From contig NZ_CP050177.1 of assembly GCF_011694815.1 (NCBI RefSeq), positions 3,355,001 through 3,419,000 on the forward strand: 64,000 bases of DNA, in the 5' to 3' direction. Both the position numbers and the translations under genes were made by a program. A model generated the notes under the pieces. That model saw only the letters and a list, made by a program, of their open reading frames with translations, was not told where the DNA came from and did no database searches. This DNA is from Streptomyces liangshanensis. Lineage in GTDB: Bacteria; Actinomycetota; Actinomycetes; Streptomycetales; Streptomycetaceae. Below are positions 25,389 through 34,219 of this stretch, one piece after another; positions within the stretch are counted from its first letter, which is position 1; each line of letters opens with the position of its first letter.

Positions 25389-27391
25389 GTGGTCCTGCCT
25401 CGGTCGGTGGCGGGGTCCGGGGTGCCGTTCGTACGGACGGCCGTCTCCTCGACGAGCGCCGCCGCGTAGGCGTCGGCGCCCAGCGGCGCGGGGGCCAGTC
25501 GGTCGGGCAGGGCCATGGCCCGCGCCAACAGCGGGAGGTGGGGGGTCAGCTCGTCGCACCGGTCGTCCGTGAGCGCGGGGAGCGCGGTGACGGTGGAGGC
25601 GTCCAGGACTCCCGCCGACTGGAGGACGCCGGACAGGCGCTCGGCCTGGAGGAGTCCGTACAGCGCGGCCAGCGGGGGCAGCGCCTGTTTCACCTCGGGC
25701 TCCTCGGCGGCGTCCACGACGGCGGTGAGGTTCTCGGCCGCGAGGCGGTGCGCGTACACCTCGCCCAGCCGTTGCGCCCGCCCCAGCAGCGGGTTCCACA
25801 ACTCCAGCCCCTCCAGGCCCTGTTCGGTACGGGCCCGCAGCGCGCCGCGCAGGTCGGCGGTGAGCCGGCGTTGCAGGGCGCGGGTGACGGCCGGCCACCA
25901 GGCGGGGTCGGCCGGGGAGAGGGCGTGGTGCGGGGTGCCGGGTCCGGGTTCGGGGTCGGCCGGTGCGTCGTCGGTGGCGAGGGCGCGGCCGGTGTCGAGC
26001 ATGATGAGCGTGCTGTCGCCGCCCGCGCTGTCGAAGGCGTGGGCGAATCCCTGCCAGGACTGGAGCCGGTTGACGTCCAGGAACCCGGCGAGGCCGCTGC
26101 GGTGCTGGCAGGAGGCGGCGAGCCGGGCGGTCTCCCGCACGGTGAAGGCCTTGTAGGCGGCCAGCGGCCGGTCGACGGCGGACCAGGGCGCGAACGTCAT
26201 CCTCGCGCCGGCGCGGGCCCGGGCCGGGAGCGCCCCCGTCCCTTCCGGGGGCCGGTGGGCCGCGCGCCAGGTGTCGCGGGCCGTGGCCGCCGTACAGCTC
26301 AGCGCGAAGGCCTCGGCGACGGCGCCGAGCACGGCGTGCTGCTGGGTGCGGTACGTGAGCACCGGCGCGCCGGGCGCGAGCCTGCCGTGGGAGCGGCGGT
26401 GGGCGGAGTGGCGCAGGGTGGTGACGGCGGCGCCGCGCGCCATCGCGGCCATCGCGGTGGGCAGGGTCGCCCAGAGCGCCTGGCCGACGGACAGCGTCCG
26501 CCGGAGCCTCGCGTCGGGGGTGCCGAGCGGGTCGTGGGGGATCCCGTCCGCGTCGAGATCGGCGCTGTCCCGCAGCCAGTCGGCGTACGGGACTCGGACC
26601 TGGTCGAAGCGGACGACGGCGTACGCGAGGGGCAGCGCGTGCGCGGAGAGCGGGGCGGAGATGTGCACGCCGGGCACCAGAACGCCGTCGTCGTCGCTCA
26701 GTTCGACGGCGAAGGAGAAGACTCCCGCGTCCCGGCCCCCGGTGAGGACCCGCGCGCAGACGACCGCCGTCTGCGGGAGGCCGAGCACGGCGACGGCGGA
26801 GAACTTGGCGGCCCGGGCGTCGGGGGTGTGCAGGACGAACTCGCGGCGCTCCGGGTCGAAGGTCGCGGTGGTGCGGATCGCGAGGTGGCTGCTGGCGTCA
26901 CCGATCTCGGTGACCATGAACACGCCCCGGGCGCGGGCCCCTTCGAGCCGAGCGAGGGCGGGGGCGGGCCGGTCGCCGCCGGAGAGGGTGAGGACGGAGC
27001 CGGCGCACAGGATGTAGTGCGAGAGCGCCGCCATGTAGAGGCTGGGGTCGGCGGCGCCGACACACGCGCCGACCTCGGCGAGCAACTCGGTGTCGGAGAA
27101 GACCTCCTGGAGGCCGGGCAGGGACTCGGCGAGGCGGCGCAGCCTCAGGTGGACGGCGTGGTCGTCGGAGAGGCCGGCCTCGGCGGGGAGCGGGGCGGGG
27201 CCGCCGGCGAGCGCGGTCACGATCCGCTCGCGCAGGTCGGGCGGGCAGGCGGTGCCGGTGAGGCGGGTGAGTTCGGCGAGGGCCGCCTCGGGGATCTCGC
27301 GGGCCTCGGGGGCCTCGGCGGCTCCGGAGGCGTCGGAGGCTTCGGGGGTGGTGGCGTGGGCCGGGGTGGGCGCGGTGACGGGCGGGTTCAT
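25385..27391 (-). CDS. Acyl-CoA oxidase/dehydrogenase-like flavoenzyme
   Basis: A 668-residue protein of the acyl-CoA oxidase branch of the acyl-CoA dehydrogenase superfamily, longer than ordinary dehydrogenases (~380). FMVTEIGDASSH at 158-169 and FVLHTPDARAAKF form the FAD/substrate lid motif of acyl-CoA oxidases; RVPYADWL and a C-terminal helical bundle follow. The first ~60 residues are Ala/Glu/Pro-rich. Relatives include HxcO of the CDA lipopeptide cluster and Aco of avenolide synthesis, which introduce a 2,3 double bond into a short acyl chain. By analogy this would desaturate the ACP-bound acyl group. ATGA overlaps on both sides couple it to its neighbours. Confidence 0.88.
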   Translation of the reverse strand: MNPPVTAPTPAHATTPEASDASGAAEAPEAREIPEAALAELTRLTGTACPPDLRERIVTALAGGPAPLPAEAGLSDDHAVHLRLRRLAESLPGLQEVFSDTELLAEVGACVGAADPSLYMAALSHYILCAGSVLTLSGGDRPAPALARLEGARARGVFMVTEIGDASSHLAIRTTATFDPERREFVLHTPDARAAKFSAVAVLGLPQTAVVCARVLTGGRDAGVFSFAVELSDDDGVLVPGVHISAPLSAHALPLAYAVVRFDQVRVPYADWLRDSADLDADGIPHDPLGTPDARLRRTLSVGQALWATLPTAMAAMARGAAVTTLRHSAHRRSHGRLAPGAPVLTYRTQQHAVLGAVAEAFALSCTAATARDTWRAAHRPPEGTGALPARARAGARMTFAPWSAVDRPLAAYKAFTVRETARLAASCQHRSGLAGFLDVNRLQSWQGFAHAFDSAGGDSTLIMLDTGRALATDDAPADPEPGPGTPHHALSPADPAWWPAVTRALQRRLTADLRGALRARTEQGLEGLELWNPLLGRAQRLGEVYAHRLAAENLTAVVDAAEEPEVKQALPPLAALYGLLQAERLSGVLQSAGVLDASTVTALPALTDDRCDELTPHLPLLARAMALPDRLAPAPLGADAYAAALVEETAVRTNGTPDPATDRGRTT

Positions 27392-28404
27392 CCGACGGCT
27401 CCGGGGTGGGATACGGGTACGGGGGGCGCCGACCAGCGGAAATCGGGGTCGACGAGGGGCGCCCGGGCGAGCGCGCCGGGCAGGATGTGCCGGGCGTTAC
27501 GGGTCAGCGCGCCGCCCGTCCCGGCCTCCAGCAGCAGTACGGGGCCGGGGGCCGCGCGCCGCAGGGTGCCGGGCAGCCGGGCGGGCCGGGTCAGGCAGTG
27601 CGCGAGCGCGGCCGGCAGGTCCGTACCGGGGCCGTGGACACCCTGGGCGACGGCCGAGTGGACGGGCAGCCGGGGCGGCCGGGCCGGCAGGGTCCGGACG
27701 AAGGCGGCGAAGGCGGTCGCGGTGCGGCCCAGCGACGGGTGGTGGGAGAGGAACGGCAGGCGCAGCCGGGTGGCCGGGAGCGCGCGGGCGCGGGCGAGCC
27801 GCTCCACCCGTTCCAGGGCGGGCAGCGGGCCCGCGAGCACGGTCTCGCGGGAGTCGTTGACACAGCCGACGACCACCCGCGCCCGGGCGGGGCCGAGGGC
27901 CACCCCGGCCGTGCGCAGGAGCGCGTGGGCCGCTTCCTCGCCGGCCCCGAGCAGGGTCAGCCCGCCGGGGCAGTGGTGCAGCAACTGCCCCAGTCTCAGG
28001 GCGATCCGGGCGCCGTCGGCGACCGTGAAGCAGCAGGCCGCGACCAGCGCGGGGATCTCGCCGAAGCTCACGGCGAGCAGCCGTTCGGGCGCCTGTCCGG
28101 CCGCGCACAGCGCCCGGTGCACGGACAGAGAGGCCCCGAACAGCGCCAACTGGGCGGTCCCCGGGGGCCCTTCGGCCAGTTCGCGCCCGCTGGGCGGGGC
28201 GTCGGAGACCAGGCGCGGGCCCAGCGGGGCGAGTCCGTGCTCGACGGCGACCCGGTCGATGTCCTCGAACACCCCGGTGACCGCGTCGCGCAGCGGCCGA
28301 TGGGCCCGCAGTCCTTTCACCAAGGGGGTGAGAGCGAAGTCGCCCTGTCCGGGAAAGAGGTGGAGCGTGGCACGCGGAACGGTATCGCGGGATGAGGCGG
28401 GCAT
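27388..28404 (-). CDS. ACP acyltransferase (malonyltransferase-like)
   Basis: A 338-residue acyltransferase related to FabD. LHLFPGQGDFAL near residue 14 is the conserved FPGQG start of the family, and Ser113 in LLAVSFGEIPALVAA is the expected nucleophile, though the usual GHSxGE is changed to AVSFGE. Later PFLSHHPSL corresponds to the catalytic His region. The change before the serine and the loss of typical malonyl-selective motifs make the acyl substrate uncertain. It is the first gene of the operon; the ATG at 28404 has AGGAGG nine bases upstream, and its stop overlaps the oxidase start. It likely supplies the extender or starter acyl group. Confidence 0.85.
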   Translation of the reverse strand: MPASSRDTVPRATLHLFPGQGDFALTPLVKGLRAHRPLRDAVTGVFEDIDRVAVEHGLAPLGPRLVSDAPPSGRELAEGPPGTAQLALFGASLSVHRALCAAGQAPERLLAVSFGEIPALVAACCFTVADGARIALRLGQLLHHCPGGLTLLGAGEEAAHALLRTAGVALGPARARVVVGCVNDSRETVLAGPLPALERVERLARARALPATRLRLPFLSHHPSLGRTATAFAAFVRTLPARPPRLPVHSAVAQGVHGPGTDLPAALAHCLTRPARLPGTLRRAAPGPVLLLEAGTGGALTRNARHILPGALARAPLVDPDFRWSAPPVPVSHPGAVG

Positions 28405-28854
28405 TGCCCTGTGCCTCCTGTCGAAAGGAAAGGGAAACATGCGGTCGGCGCGCCGGTGAACGGGCCGGCCGACCGGCGATCTTTTCCAGAGTGGACCAGG
28501 CACCCGACCCTCAAGACATTTCCTGGAGCGTGACCTGTTAAATGTTCGCGGCTGTCAAAAGGCAGCGGAAGTCGCGGCTCCGCCCGGGCCTCACATGTGA
28601 TCCACAGGCGGTTCAAGAGGCGTGTGGGGCAGATCGACACTCGGTCCCGCCGCAGACCACAGGGGTCGGGAAGCGCGAATCGGACACCGGTGGGCGGATG
28701 TCCGAAAACACGGTTGTGAATATCGGACGGGAGGCGGTTCCCTGTCGAATGTGAGGATCACGGGGAACGAGGGACACACGCTCCGGGCGCATTCCGCAAT
28801 ACGGCCGGCGTTCGGCGCAATACGTCGGCGAATGAGTCCGAAAGGTTTCCCCTG
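28405..28854. promoter_or_regulatory. Divergent promoter region of the fatty-acyl operon and its regulator
   Basis: A 450-base gap, richer in A+T than its surroundings. It contains TCGGACA (28680-28686) facing TGTCCGA (28699-28705), a 7-base inverted repeat, and a third TCGGAC at 28723-28728. Nearer the regulator, CGCAATACG occurs twice as a direct repeat (28795-28803 and 28816-28824) exactly 21 bases apart, two helical turns. TTGACA on the minus strand (28558-28553) could be a -35 for the operon, but no clear -10 follows. These are candidate operators for the helix-turn-helix protein. Confidence 0.45.
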
Positions 28855-30171
28855 ATGGCACGGCGTCCGCCGAACGGGATGTTCCGGGATCTCCTGGCCG
28901 AGACGGGCTGGACCGGTGAGGAATTGGCGCGGGCCGTCAATCGCCTCGGCGCCGAGTCCGGCCTGACCCTCCGCTACCAGCGCGCCTCGGTGTCCCAGTG
29001 GGCGGCCGGGATCCGCCCCAGACCCCCGGCCCCGGAACTGCTCGCCGAGGCGTTCTCCCGCCGCCTCGGCCGGCGCGTCACGGTGGCCGACGTGCTGCCC
29101 CCGGCGGCCGCCGGGGGCGGTTCGGCGGCCGAATCGCCCACCCCCGCCCGGCAGTTGGTCGACCTGGGCCGGCGGGTCGCCCAGCGTTACCGAGCGGCGG
29201 CCGCGCTCGTGTACGAACACGATCCGCGCCCCTCCCCGCCCGCCCCGCACCCGTTGCCGCAGGCCGTCCCGCAGCGCCTCACCCCGGCCGCCACCGCGGC
29301 CGTCGCCGCCATGATCGACGTCTTCTCGACGGCCGACCGGACGCACGGCGGAGGCTTCGCCAGGGTCGCGCTGGCCGCGTACCTGAGCCAGAGCGTGGCG
29401 CCGCTGCTCCGCGCTCCAGGACCCTCCCCCCTGCGGCGCCAACTCCTGCTCTCGGGCGCCACGTTGAGCTACCTGTGCGCCTTCATGCACTTCGACGACG
29501 AGCTGCACGGACCGGCCCAGCGGTACTACCGCACCAGCCTGGAGCTGGCCGAGGCCGCCGGGGATCCCACGGCCCAGGCCCTCGCCCTGCGCGCGCTGAG
29601 CATCCAGGCGCACGCGCTCAAGCACCACCGCCGCGCCCTCGACCTCGCCGAGGAGGCGCACCGCCGCGTGACGGCCCGTACCCCTCCGCAGGTCCGCGCG
29701 GGGATACTCGGGCAACTGGCCGTGGCCGAGGCGGCGACCGGCTCGGGCCCCGCCTCGACCCGCCGACTGGACCAGGCGGCAAGGGAGTTGGAGAGCGCCG
29801 ACCGGAACGAACCGGCCGTCGGCGCCTATCACGGCGCGTCCCTCGCCCATCAGCACGCGACGGTCGCGGCCCACCTCGGCGACGGGTCCCGGGCCGTCTC
29901 CGCGCTCCAGGCCTCCCTGGACCGGCGCCCCGACAGCGAGCCGCGCTCGCGCGTCATCACCTGCGCGGCCCTGGCCGAACTGCACTTCGCCCGCGGCCAC
30001 CTGGAGGCCGCGTGCGCGACCTGGCACGCCTTCCTCGACGGCTACCCGGCGGTGTCGTCCGCCCGCGCCGACACGGCGCTCGCCACGATGAGGTCGCTGA
30101 CCCGGGTCCACCGGCGCCAGCCCACCGCGCTGGCCCTCATCCACCGGGCGGCGTCACTGCAACGCCGCTGA
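28855..30171 (+). CDS. Helix-turn-helix regulator with TPR-like repeats
   Basis: A 438-residue regulator. The N-terminal ~70 residues are an XRE-like DNA-binding domain of the Streptomyces type (PPNGMFRDLLAETGWTGEELARAVN, then RASVSQWAAGIRPRPP). The rest is helical with tetratricopeptide-like repeats, for example YYRTSLELAEAAGDPTAQAL, and HRRALDLAEEAHRR, as in NsdA-like regulators of antibiotic production and development. It stands divergently from the seven-gene operon, suggesting it controls that operon. A weak AAAGG precedes the ATG. Its last 18 bases overlap tail-to-tail with the end of the IspH-like gene. Confidence 0.88.
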   Translation: MARRPPNGMFRDLLAETGWTGEELARAVNRLGAESGLTLRYQRASVSQWAAGIRPRPPAPELLAEAFSRRLGRRVTVADVLPPAAAGGGSAAESPTPARQLVDLGRRVAQRYRAAAALVYEHDPRPSPPAPHPLPQAVPQRLTPAATAAVAAMIDVFSTADRTHGGGFARVALAAYLSQSVAPLLRAPGPSPLRRQLLLSGATLSYLCAFMHFDDELHGPAQRYYRTSLELAEAAGDPTAQALALRALSIQAHALKHHRRALDLAEEAHRRVTARTPPQVRAGILGQLAVAEAATGSGPASTRRLDQAARELESADRNEPAVGAYHGASLAHQHATVAAHLGDGSRAVSALQASLDRRPDSEPRSRVITCAALAELHFARGHLEAACATWHAFLDGYPAVSSARADTALATMRSLTRVHRRQPTALALIHRAASLQRR

Positions 30172-31437
30172 CCGCCCGGCCTGGTGGGGCAGGTGCCCGG
30201 TCCCACCGGGGCGGACCACGACCCGGCGGCGGGACTCCTGGCGCACCACGCTGTAGGGCCCGAGGCCCGACAGCGCCTCGGTGACCCCGGCCAGCAGACC
30301 GGCGGGGGTCTCCGGTCCTGCGGCCACGCCGACGGTCGCGCTGCCCGCGAGCCACGCGCGGCGGACGTCCCGTACCGCCGCCACCGGACGGACGGCCGCC
30401 GGGCCCGGCGGGCCCGCCAGGAGGTCCGGGTCCGGCCGGCCGAGCAGCAGGACGACGTCACTGGCCGCGGCGAGGGCCCGGACGGCGTCCCGGCGGTCGG
30501 CGGACCGGTAGCACCACTGGTCGGGATGCTGTCCGCGCAACCTGGGGAAGGCCTCGCGCAGCGCCGCGACCACCGGCACGACGTCGTCGACCGGGGTGCA
30601 GGGCCGTACCGCGAAGGAGACGCGGTCGGGGTCGGCGACCGCCCGCAGCCGGGCCAGCTGCCGTTCCACCGGCCGCCCGGCGTCGAACGCGACAAGCCGC
30701 CCAGGCCCGTCCCCCGCACCGTCTCCCGGGCCGTCACCCGCGCCGTCTCCCCCGCCTTCACCCGCGCCGCCACCCGCACCGGGCCCCACGCCTTCACCCG
30801 CGCCAGGCTCCGCGCCGGGCCCGGCGCCCTCACCCGCGCCGTCTCCCGCTCCGTCTCCCGCGCCGAGCTCCGCCGCACCGCCCCCGCCCCCGCCCCCGCC
30901 TCCACCCGGGCCCCCCGAACCGATCCGCACCACCGTGTCGCCCCGCCGCAGGAACTCCGCCACCGTCTCCCGGGCGCGCGCCGCCGCCGCGCAGGACGCC
31001 GCCGCCCCCTCCGTACCGGCACACGTGCCGGCCGTCTCGGCGACCAGCACCCGGCGGGTACGGAAGAGGGCCGCCCACTCCCGTACGGACCGCTCGGCGG
31101 CCTCCAGGACGTCCGCGCCCAGGTCCGGGCCGCCCGCCACCGCCACCCCGGCCACCGTGCCGTCGACGTCCACGTACGTCGCGGCGAACACGACAGCGGA
31201 CCCGCTCCCCGCCGCCCCGCCCCGCCGCGGCGGACGCACGACCGGCGGCCCGAGGAGCAGCGCCCCCAAGCCCGTGGGATGCCCCAGCCGCTCCAGCTCG
31301 GCCGCGACGAGCGGCGCGGCCGGACAGCGCACCGGCCCCCGCACCGGATGCACGGCGGAGACGGCCACCGTCAGACGGCCCGGACGGACGGCCTCCGCGG
31401 CCCACCGCTCGTACACCAGGGTCCTGTTCACCCTCAC
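30154..31437 (-). CDS. Degenerate IspH/LytB-like protein with Gly/Ala/Asp-rich insertion
   Basis: A 427-residue protein whose C-terminal half aligns with IspH (HMBPP reductase of the MEP pathway): VADPDRVSFAVRPCTPVDDV matches the segment containing TQTTLSVDD, DQWCYRSADRRDAVRALA (Cys309) matches DICYATxNRQ, and SATVGVAAGPETP matches VGVTAGAS. AGTCAGTEGAAASC near 137-149 may hold the second cluster cysteine. But the HPEVEGT catalytic loop is replaced by a repetitive Gly/Ala/Asp/Pro linker (about 174-246), and the Thr-Thr pair is gone, so isoprenoid reductase activity is unlikely. Starts at GTG. The last bases overlap the regulator gene. Probably a divergent pseudoenzyme. Confidence 0.65.
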   Translation of the reverse strand: MRVNRTLVYERWAAEAVRPGRLTVAVSAVHPVRGPVRCPAAPLVAAELERLGHPTGLGALLLGPPVVRPPRRGGAAGSGSAVVFAATYVDVDGTVAGVAVAGGPDLGADVLEAAERSVREWAALFRTRRVLVAETAGTCAGTEGAAASCAAAARARETVAEFLRRGDTVVRIGSGGPGGGGGGGGGGAAELGAGDGAGDGAGEGAGPGAEPGAGEGVGPGAGGGAGEGGGDGAGDGPGDGAGDGPGRLVAFDAGRPVERQLARLRAVADPDRVSFAVRPCTPVDDVVPVVAALREAFPRLRGQHPDQWCYRSADRRDAVRALAAASDVVLLLGRPDPDLLAGPPGPAAVRPVAAVRDVRRAWLAGSATVGVAAGPETPAGLLAGVTEALSGLGPYSVVRQESRRRVVVRPGGTGHLPHQAGRSAALQ

Positions 31438-31562
31438 AGCCTGGCCGGTCGGGACGGCATATCGGCGCTCATCCGGCGCTCGTCCGGCAGAAGTCGCCGG
31501 ACCGGACCGGGGCCCGCCCCCGTGCCGGACGGATTGTCAGTGGGGCCCTATACGGTGGCGCC

Positions 31563-32975
31563 ATGGCAACCGCCCGTACGAAATCCACCAAGGACAGGCC
31601 GTCCTACCGCTGTACCGAGTGCGGCTGGACGACCGTCAAATGGCTGGGGCGCTGCCCCGAATGCCAGGCGTGGGGGACGGTCGAGGAGTACGGCGCCCCG
31701 GCGGTACGGACCACCGCGGCCGGCCGGGTGTCGACCGCAGCCCTCCCCATCGGCCAGGTCGACGGGCGTACGGCGACGGCGCGCTCGACCGGGGTGGACG
31801 AGTTCGACCGGGTCCTCGGCGGCGGGCTCGTGCCCGGGGCCGTGGTGCTGATCGCGGGCGAGCCCGGCGTCGGCAAGTCCACGCTGCTGCTGGACGTGGC
31901 GGCGAAGGCGGCCGACGCGGACCACCGCACGCTCTACGTGACGGGCGAGGAGTCCGCGAGCCAGGTGCGGCTGCGCGCGGACCGCATCAAGGCCATCGAC
32001 GACCACCTCTACCTCGCCGCCGAGACCGACCTCTCGGCGGTCCTCGGCCATCTCGACGCGGTCAAGCCGTCCCTGCTCATCCTGGACTCCGTGCAGACGG
32101 TCGCCTCGCCGGAGATCGACGGGGCGCCGGGCGGGATGGCGCAGGTCCGCGAGGTCGCGGGCGCGCTGATCCGCGCCTCCAAGGACCGCGGCATGTCCAC
32201 GATGCTGGTGGGCCACGTCACCAAGGACGGCGCGATCGCCGGGCCCCGGCTGCTGGAGCACCTCGTGGACGTGGTGCTGTCCTTCGAGGGCGACCGGCAC
32301 GCGCGGCTGCGCCTGGTGCGCGGGATCAAGAACCGGTACGGCACGACCGACGAGGTCGGCTGCTTCGAGCTGCACGACGAAGGGATCACCGGCCTCGCCG
32401 ACCCGTCGGGGCTCTTCCTGACCCGCCGCGCCGAGCCCGTCCCCGGCACCTGCCTGACGGTCACCCTCGAAGGCCGGCGCCCGCTGGTCGCCGAGGTGCA
32501 GGCCCTCACGGTCGACTCGCAGATCCCCTCCCCCCGCCGCACCACGTCGGGGCTGGAGACGTCCCGGGTGTCGATGATGCTGGCCGTGCTGGAGCAGCGC
32601 GGCCGGATCACCGCCCTCGGCAAGCGGGACATCTACTGCGCCACCGTCGGCGGGGTGAAGCTCACCGAGCCCGCCGCCGACCTGGCCGTCGCGCTCGCCC
32701 TGGCGTCCGCCGCCAGTGACACCCCGCTGCCGAAGAACCTGGTCGCGATCGGCGAGGTGGGCCTCGCGGGCGAGGTCAGAAGGGTCACCGGGGTCCAGCG
32801 CCGGCTGGCCGAGGCGCACCGCCTGGGCTTCACCGAAGCCCTCGTACCGACCGACCCCGGACGGATTCCCCCCGGTATGAAGGTCACAGAAGTCGCCGAC
32901 ATGGGGGATGCTCTGAGGGTGCTGCCGCGCCGAGGTCGTGCGGACGCCCCACGGGACAACAACGCTCGCCGGTAG
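31563..32975 (+). CDS. radA: DNA repair protein RadA
   Basis: A 470-residue RecA-like ATPase that aids branch migration during recombination. In order: C4 zinc finger [18 protein letters not shown] (residues 17-34), Walker [13 protein letters not shown] near 100, Walker [11 protein letters not shown], the RadA-specific KNRYG motif near 257, and a C-terminal Lon-like domain ([12 protein letters not shown]). Length is normal. The gene is followed 44 bases later by disA, an arrangement kept in many Gram-positives and actinobacteria that links recombination with sensing of branched DNA. Confidence 0.97.
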   Translation: MATARTKSTKDRPSYRCTECGWTTVKWLGRCPECQAWGTVEEYGAPAVRTTAAGRVSTAALPIGQVDGRTATARSTGVDEFDRVLGGGLVPGAVVLIAGEPGVGKSTLLLDVAAKAADADHRTLYVTGEESASQVRLRADRIKAIDDHLYLAAETDLSAVLGHLDAVKPSLLILDSVQTVASPEIDGAPGGMAQVREVAGALIRASKDRGMSTMLVGHVTKDGAIAGPRLLEHLVDVVLSFEGDRHARLRLVRGIKNRYGTTDEVGCFELHDEGITGLADPSGLFLTRRAEPVPGTCLTVTLEGRRPLVAEVQALTVDSQIPSPRRTTSGLETSRVSMMLAVLEQRGRITALGKRDIYCATVGGVKLTEPAADLAVALALASAASDTPLPKNLVAIGEVGLAGEVRRVTGVQRRLAEAHRLGFTEALVPTDPGRIPPGMKVTEVADMGDALRVLPRRGRADAPRDNNARR

Positions 32976-33019
32976 ACTTTGCCCTGGTCTCGCCCATCCG
33001 TACGAGCCGGAGGAGTGCA

Positions 33020-34144
33020 GTGGCAGCCAACGACCGGGCATCAGCACCCGGAAAGTCCGGCGCGGGCTCCGGCAACGAGGCGCTCATGCGCGCCTCCCTG
33101 AGCGCCGTGGCGCCCGGGATGCCGCTGCGTGACGGCCTGGAGCGGATCCTGCGCGGCAACACCGGCGGTCTGATCGTCCTCGGCATGGACAAGACCGTCG
33201 AGTCGATGTGCACGGGCGGCTTCGTGCTGGACGTGGAGTTCACCGCGACCCGCCTGCGCGAGCTGTGCAAGCTCGACGGCGCGCTCATCCTCGACAAGGA
33301 CATCACCAAGATCCTGCGGGCCGGCGTGCAGCTGGTCCCGGAGTCCTCCATCCCCACCGAGGAGACGGGCACCCGGCACCGGACCGCCGACCGCGTCTCC
33401 AAGCAGTGCGGGTTCCCGGTGGTCTCGGTGTCCCAGTCGATGCGGCTGATCGCGCTGTACGTGGACGGGGAGCGCCGGGTCCTGGAGGAGTCGGCGGCGA
33501 TCCTGTCGCGGGCGAACCAGGCACTGGCCACCCTGGAGCGCTACAAGCTGCGCCTGGACGAGGTGGCGGGCACGCTCTCCGCGCTGGAGATCGAGGACCT
33601 GGTCACGGTCCGGGACGTGACGGCGGTCGCGCAGCGCCTGGAGATGGTGCGCAGGATCGCCACCGAGATCGCGGAGTACGTGGTCGAGCTGGGCACCGAC
33701 GGGCGTCTCCTCTCGCTCCAGCTGGACGAGTTGATCGCGGGCGTCGAGCCGGAACGCGAGCTGGTGGTGCGGGACTACGTGCCCGAGCCGACGGCGAAGC
33801 GGTCCCGTACGGTCGACGAGGCGCTCGCGGAGCTGGGCTCGCCGAGCCACGCGGAGCTGCTGGAACTGGCCGTGGTGGCGCGGGCGTTGGGGTACAGCGG
33901 TTCGCCCGAGACGCTCGACTCGGCGGTCTCGCCGCGGGGTTACCGGCTGCTGGCGAAGGTGCCGCGGCTGCCGGGCACGATCATCGAGCGGCTCGTGGAG
34001 CACTTCGGCGGACTCCAGAAGCTGCTCGCGGCGAGCGTGGACGACCTCCAGACGGTGGACGGCGTCGGCGAGGCGCGGGCCCGCAGCGTCCGCGAGGGCC
34101 TGTCCCGGCTGGCGGAGTCGTCGATCCTGGAGCGGTACGTGTAA
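33020..34144 (+). CDS. disA: DNA integrity scanning protein DisA (diadenylate cyclase)
   Basis: A 374-residue enzyme that makes cyclic di-AMP from two ATP and stops when bound to branched DNA. The DAC domain contains [12 protein letters not shown] (DGA motif, near 88-99) and [11 protein letters not shown] (RHR motif, near 121-131), both needed for catalysis. A helical linker leads to a C-terminal RuvA-like helix-hairpin-helix DNA-binding domain ([19 protein letters not shown]). Start: GTG at 33020, with GGAGGAG just upstream. In Streptomyces this is normally the main c-di-AMP synthase. Co-transcription with radA is likely. Confidence 0.97.
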   Translation: MAANDRASAPGKSGAGSGNEALMRASLSAVAPGMPLRDGLERILRGNTGGLIVLGMDKTVESMCTGGFVLDVEFTATRLRELCKLDGALILDKDITKILRAGVQLVPESSIPTEETGTRHRTADRVSKQCGFPVVSVSQSMRLIALYVDGERRVLEESAAILSRANQALATLERYKLRLDEVAGTLSALEIEDLVTVRDVTAVAQRLEMVRRIATEIAEYVVELGTDGRLLSLQLDELIAGVEPERELVVRDYVPEPTAKRSRTVDEALAELGSPSHAELLELAVVARALGYSGSPETLDSAVSPRGYRLLAKVPRLPGTIIERLVEHFGGLQKLLAASVDDLQTVDGVGEARARSVREGLSRLAESSILERYV

Positions 34145-34219
34145 CTCGGCCCGTCCGGCGCCCGTCCGGCGTTGGAGGGCACCCGGCGGAAGGCCGGGCC
34201 GTACCGCCCCCGGGGTCGG

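Noticed and set aside
30154..31437. A functional second ispH
   Set aside because: The HPEVEGT loop and Thr pair essential for HMBPP reduction are missing.
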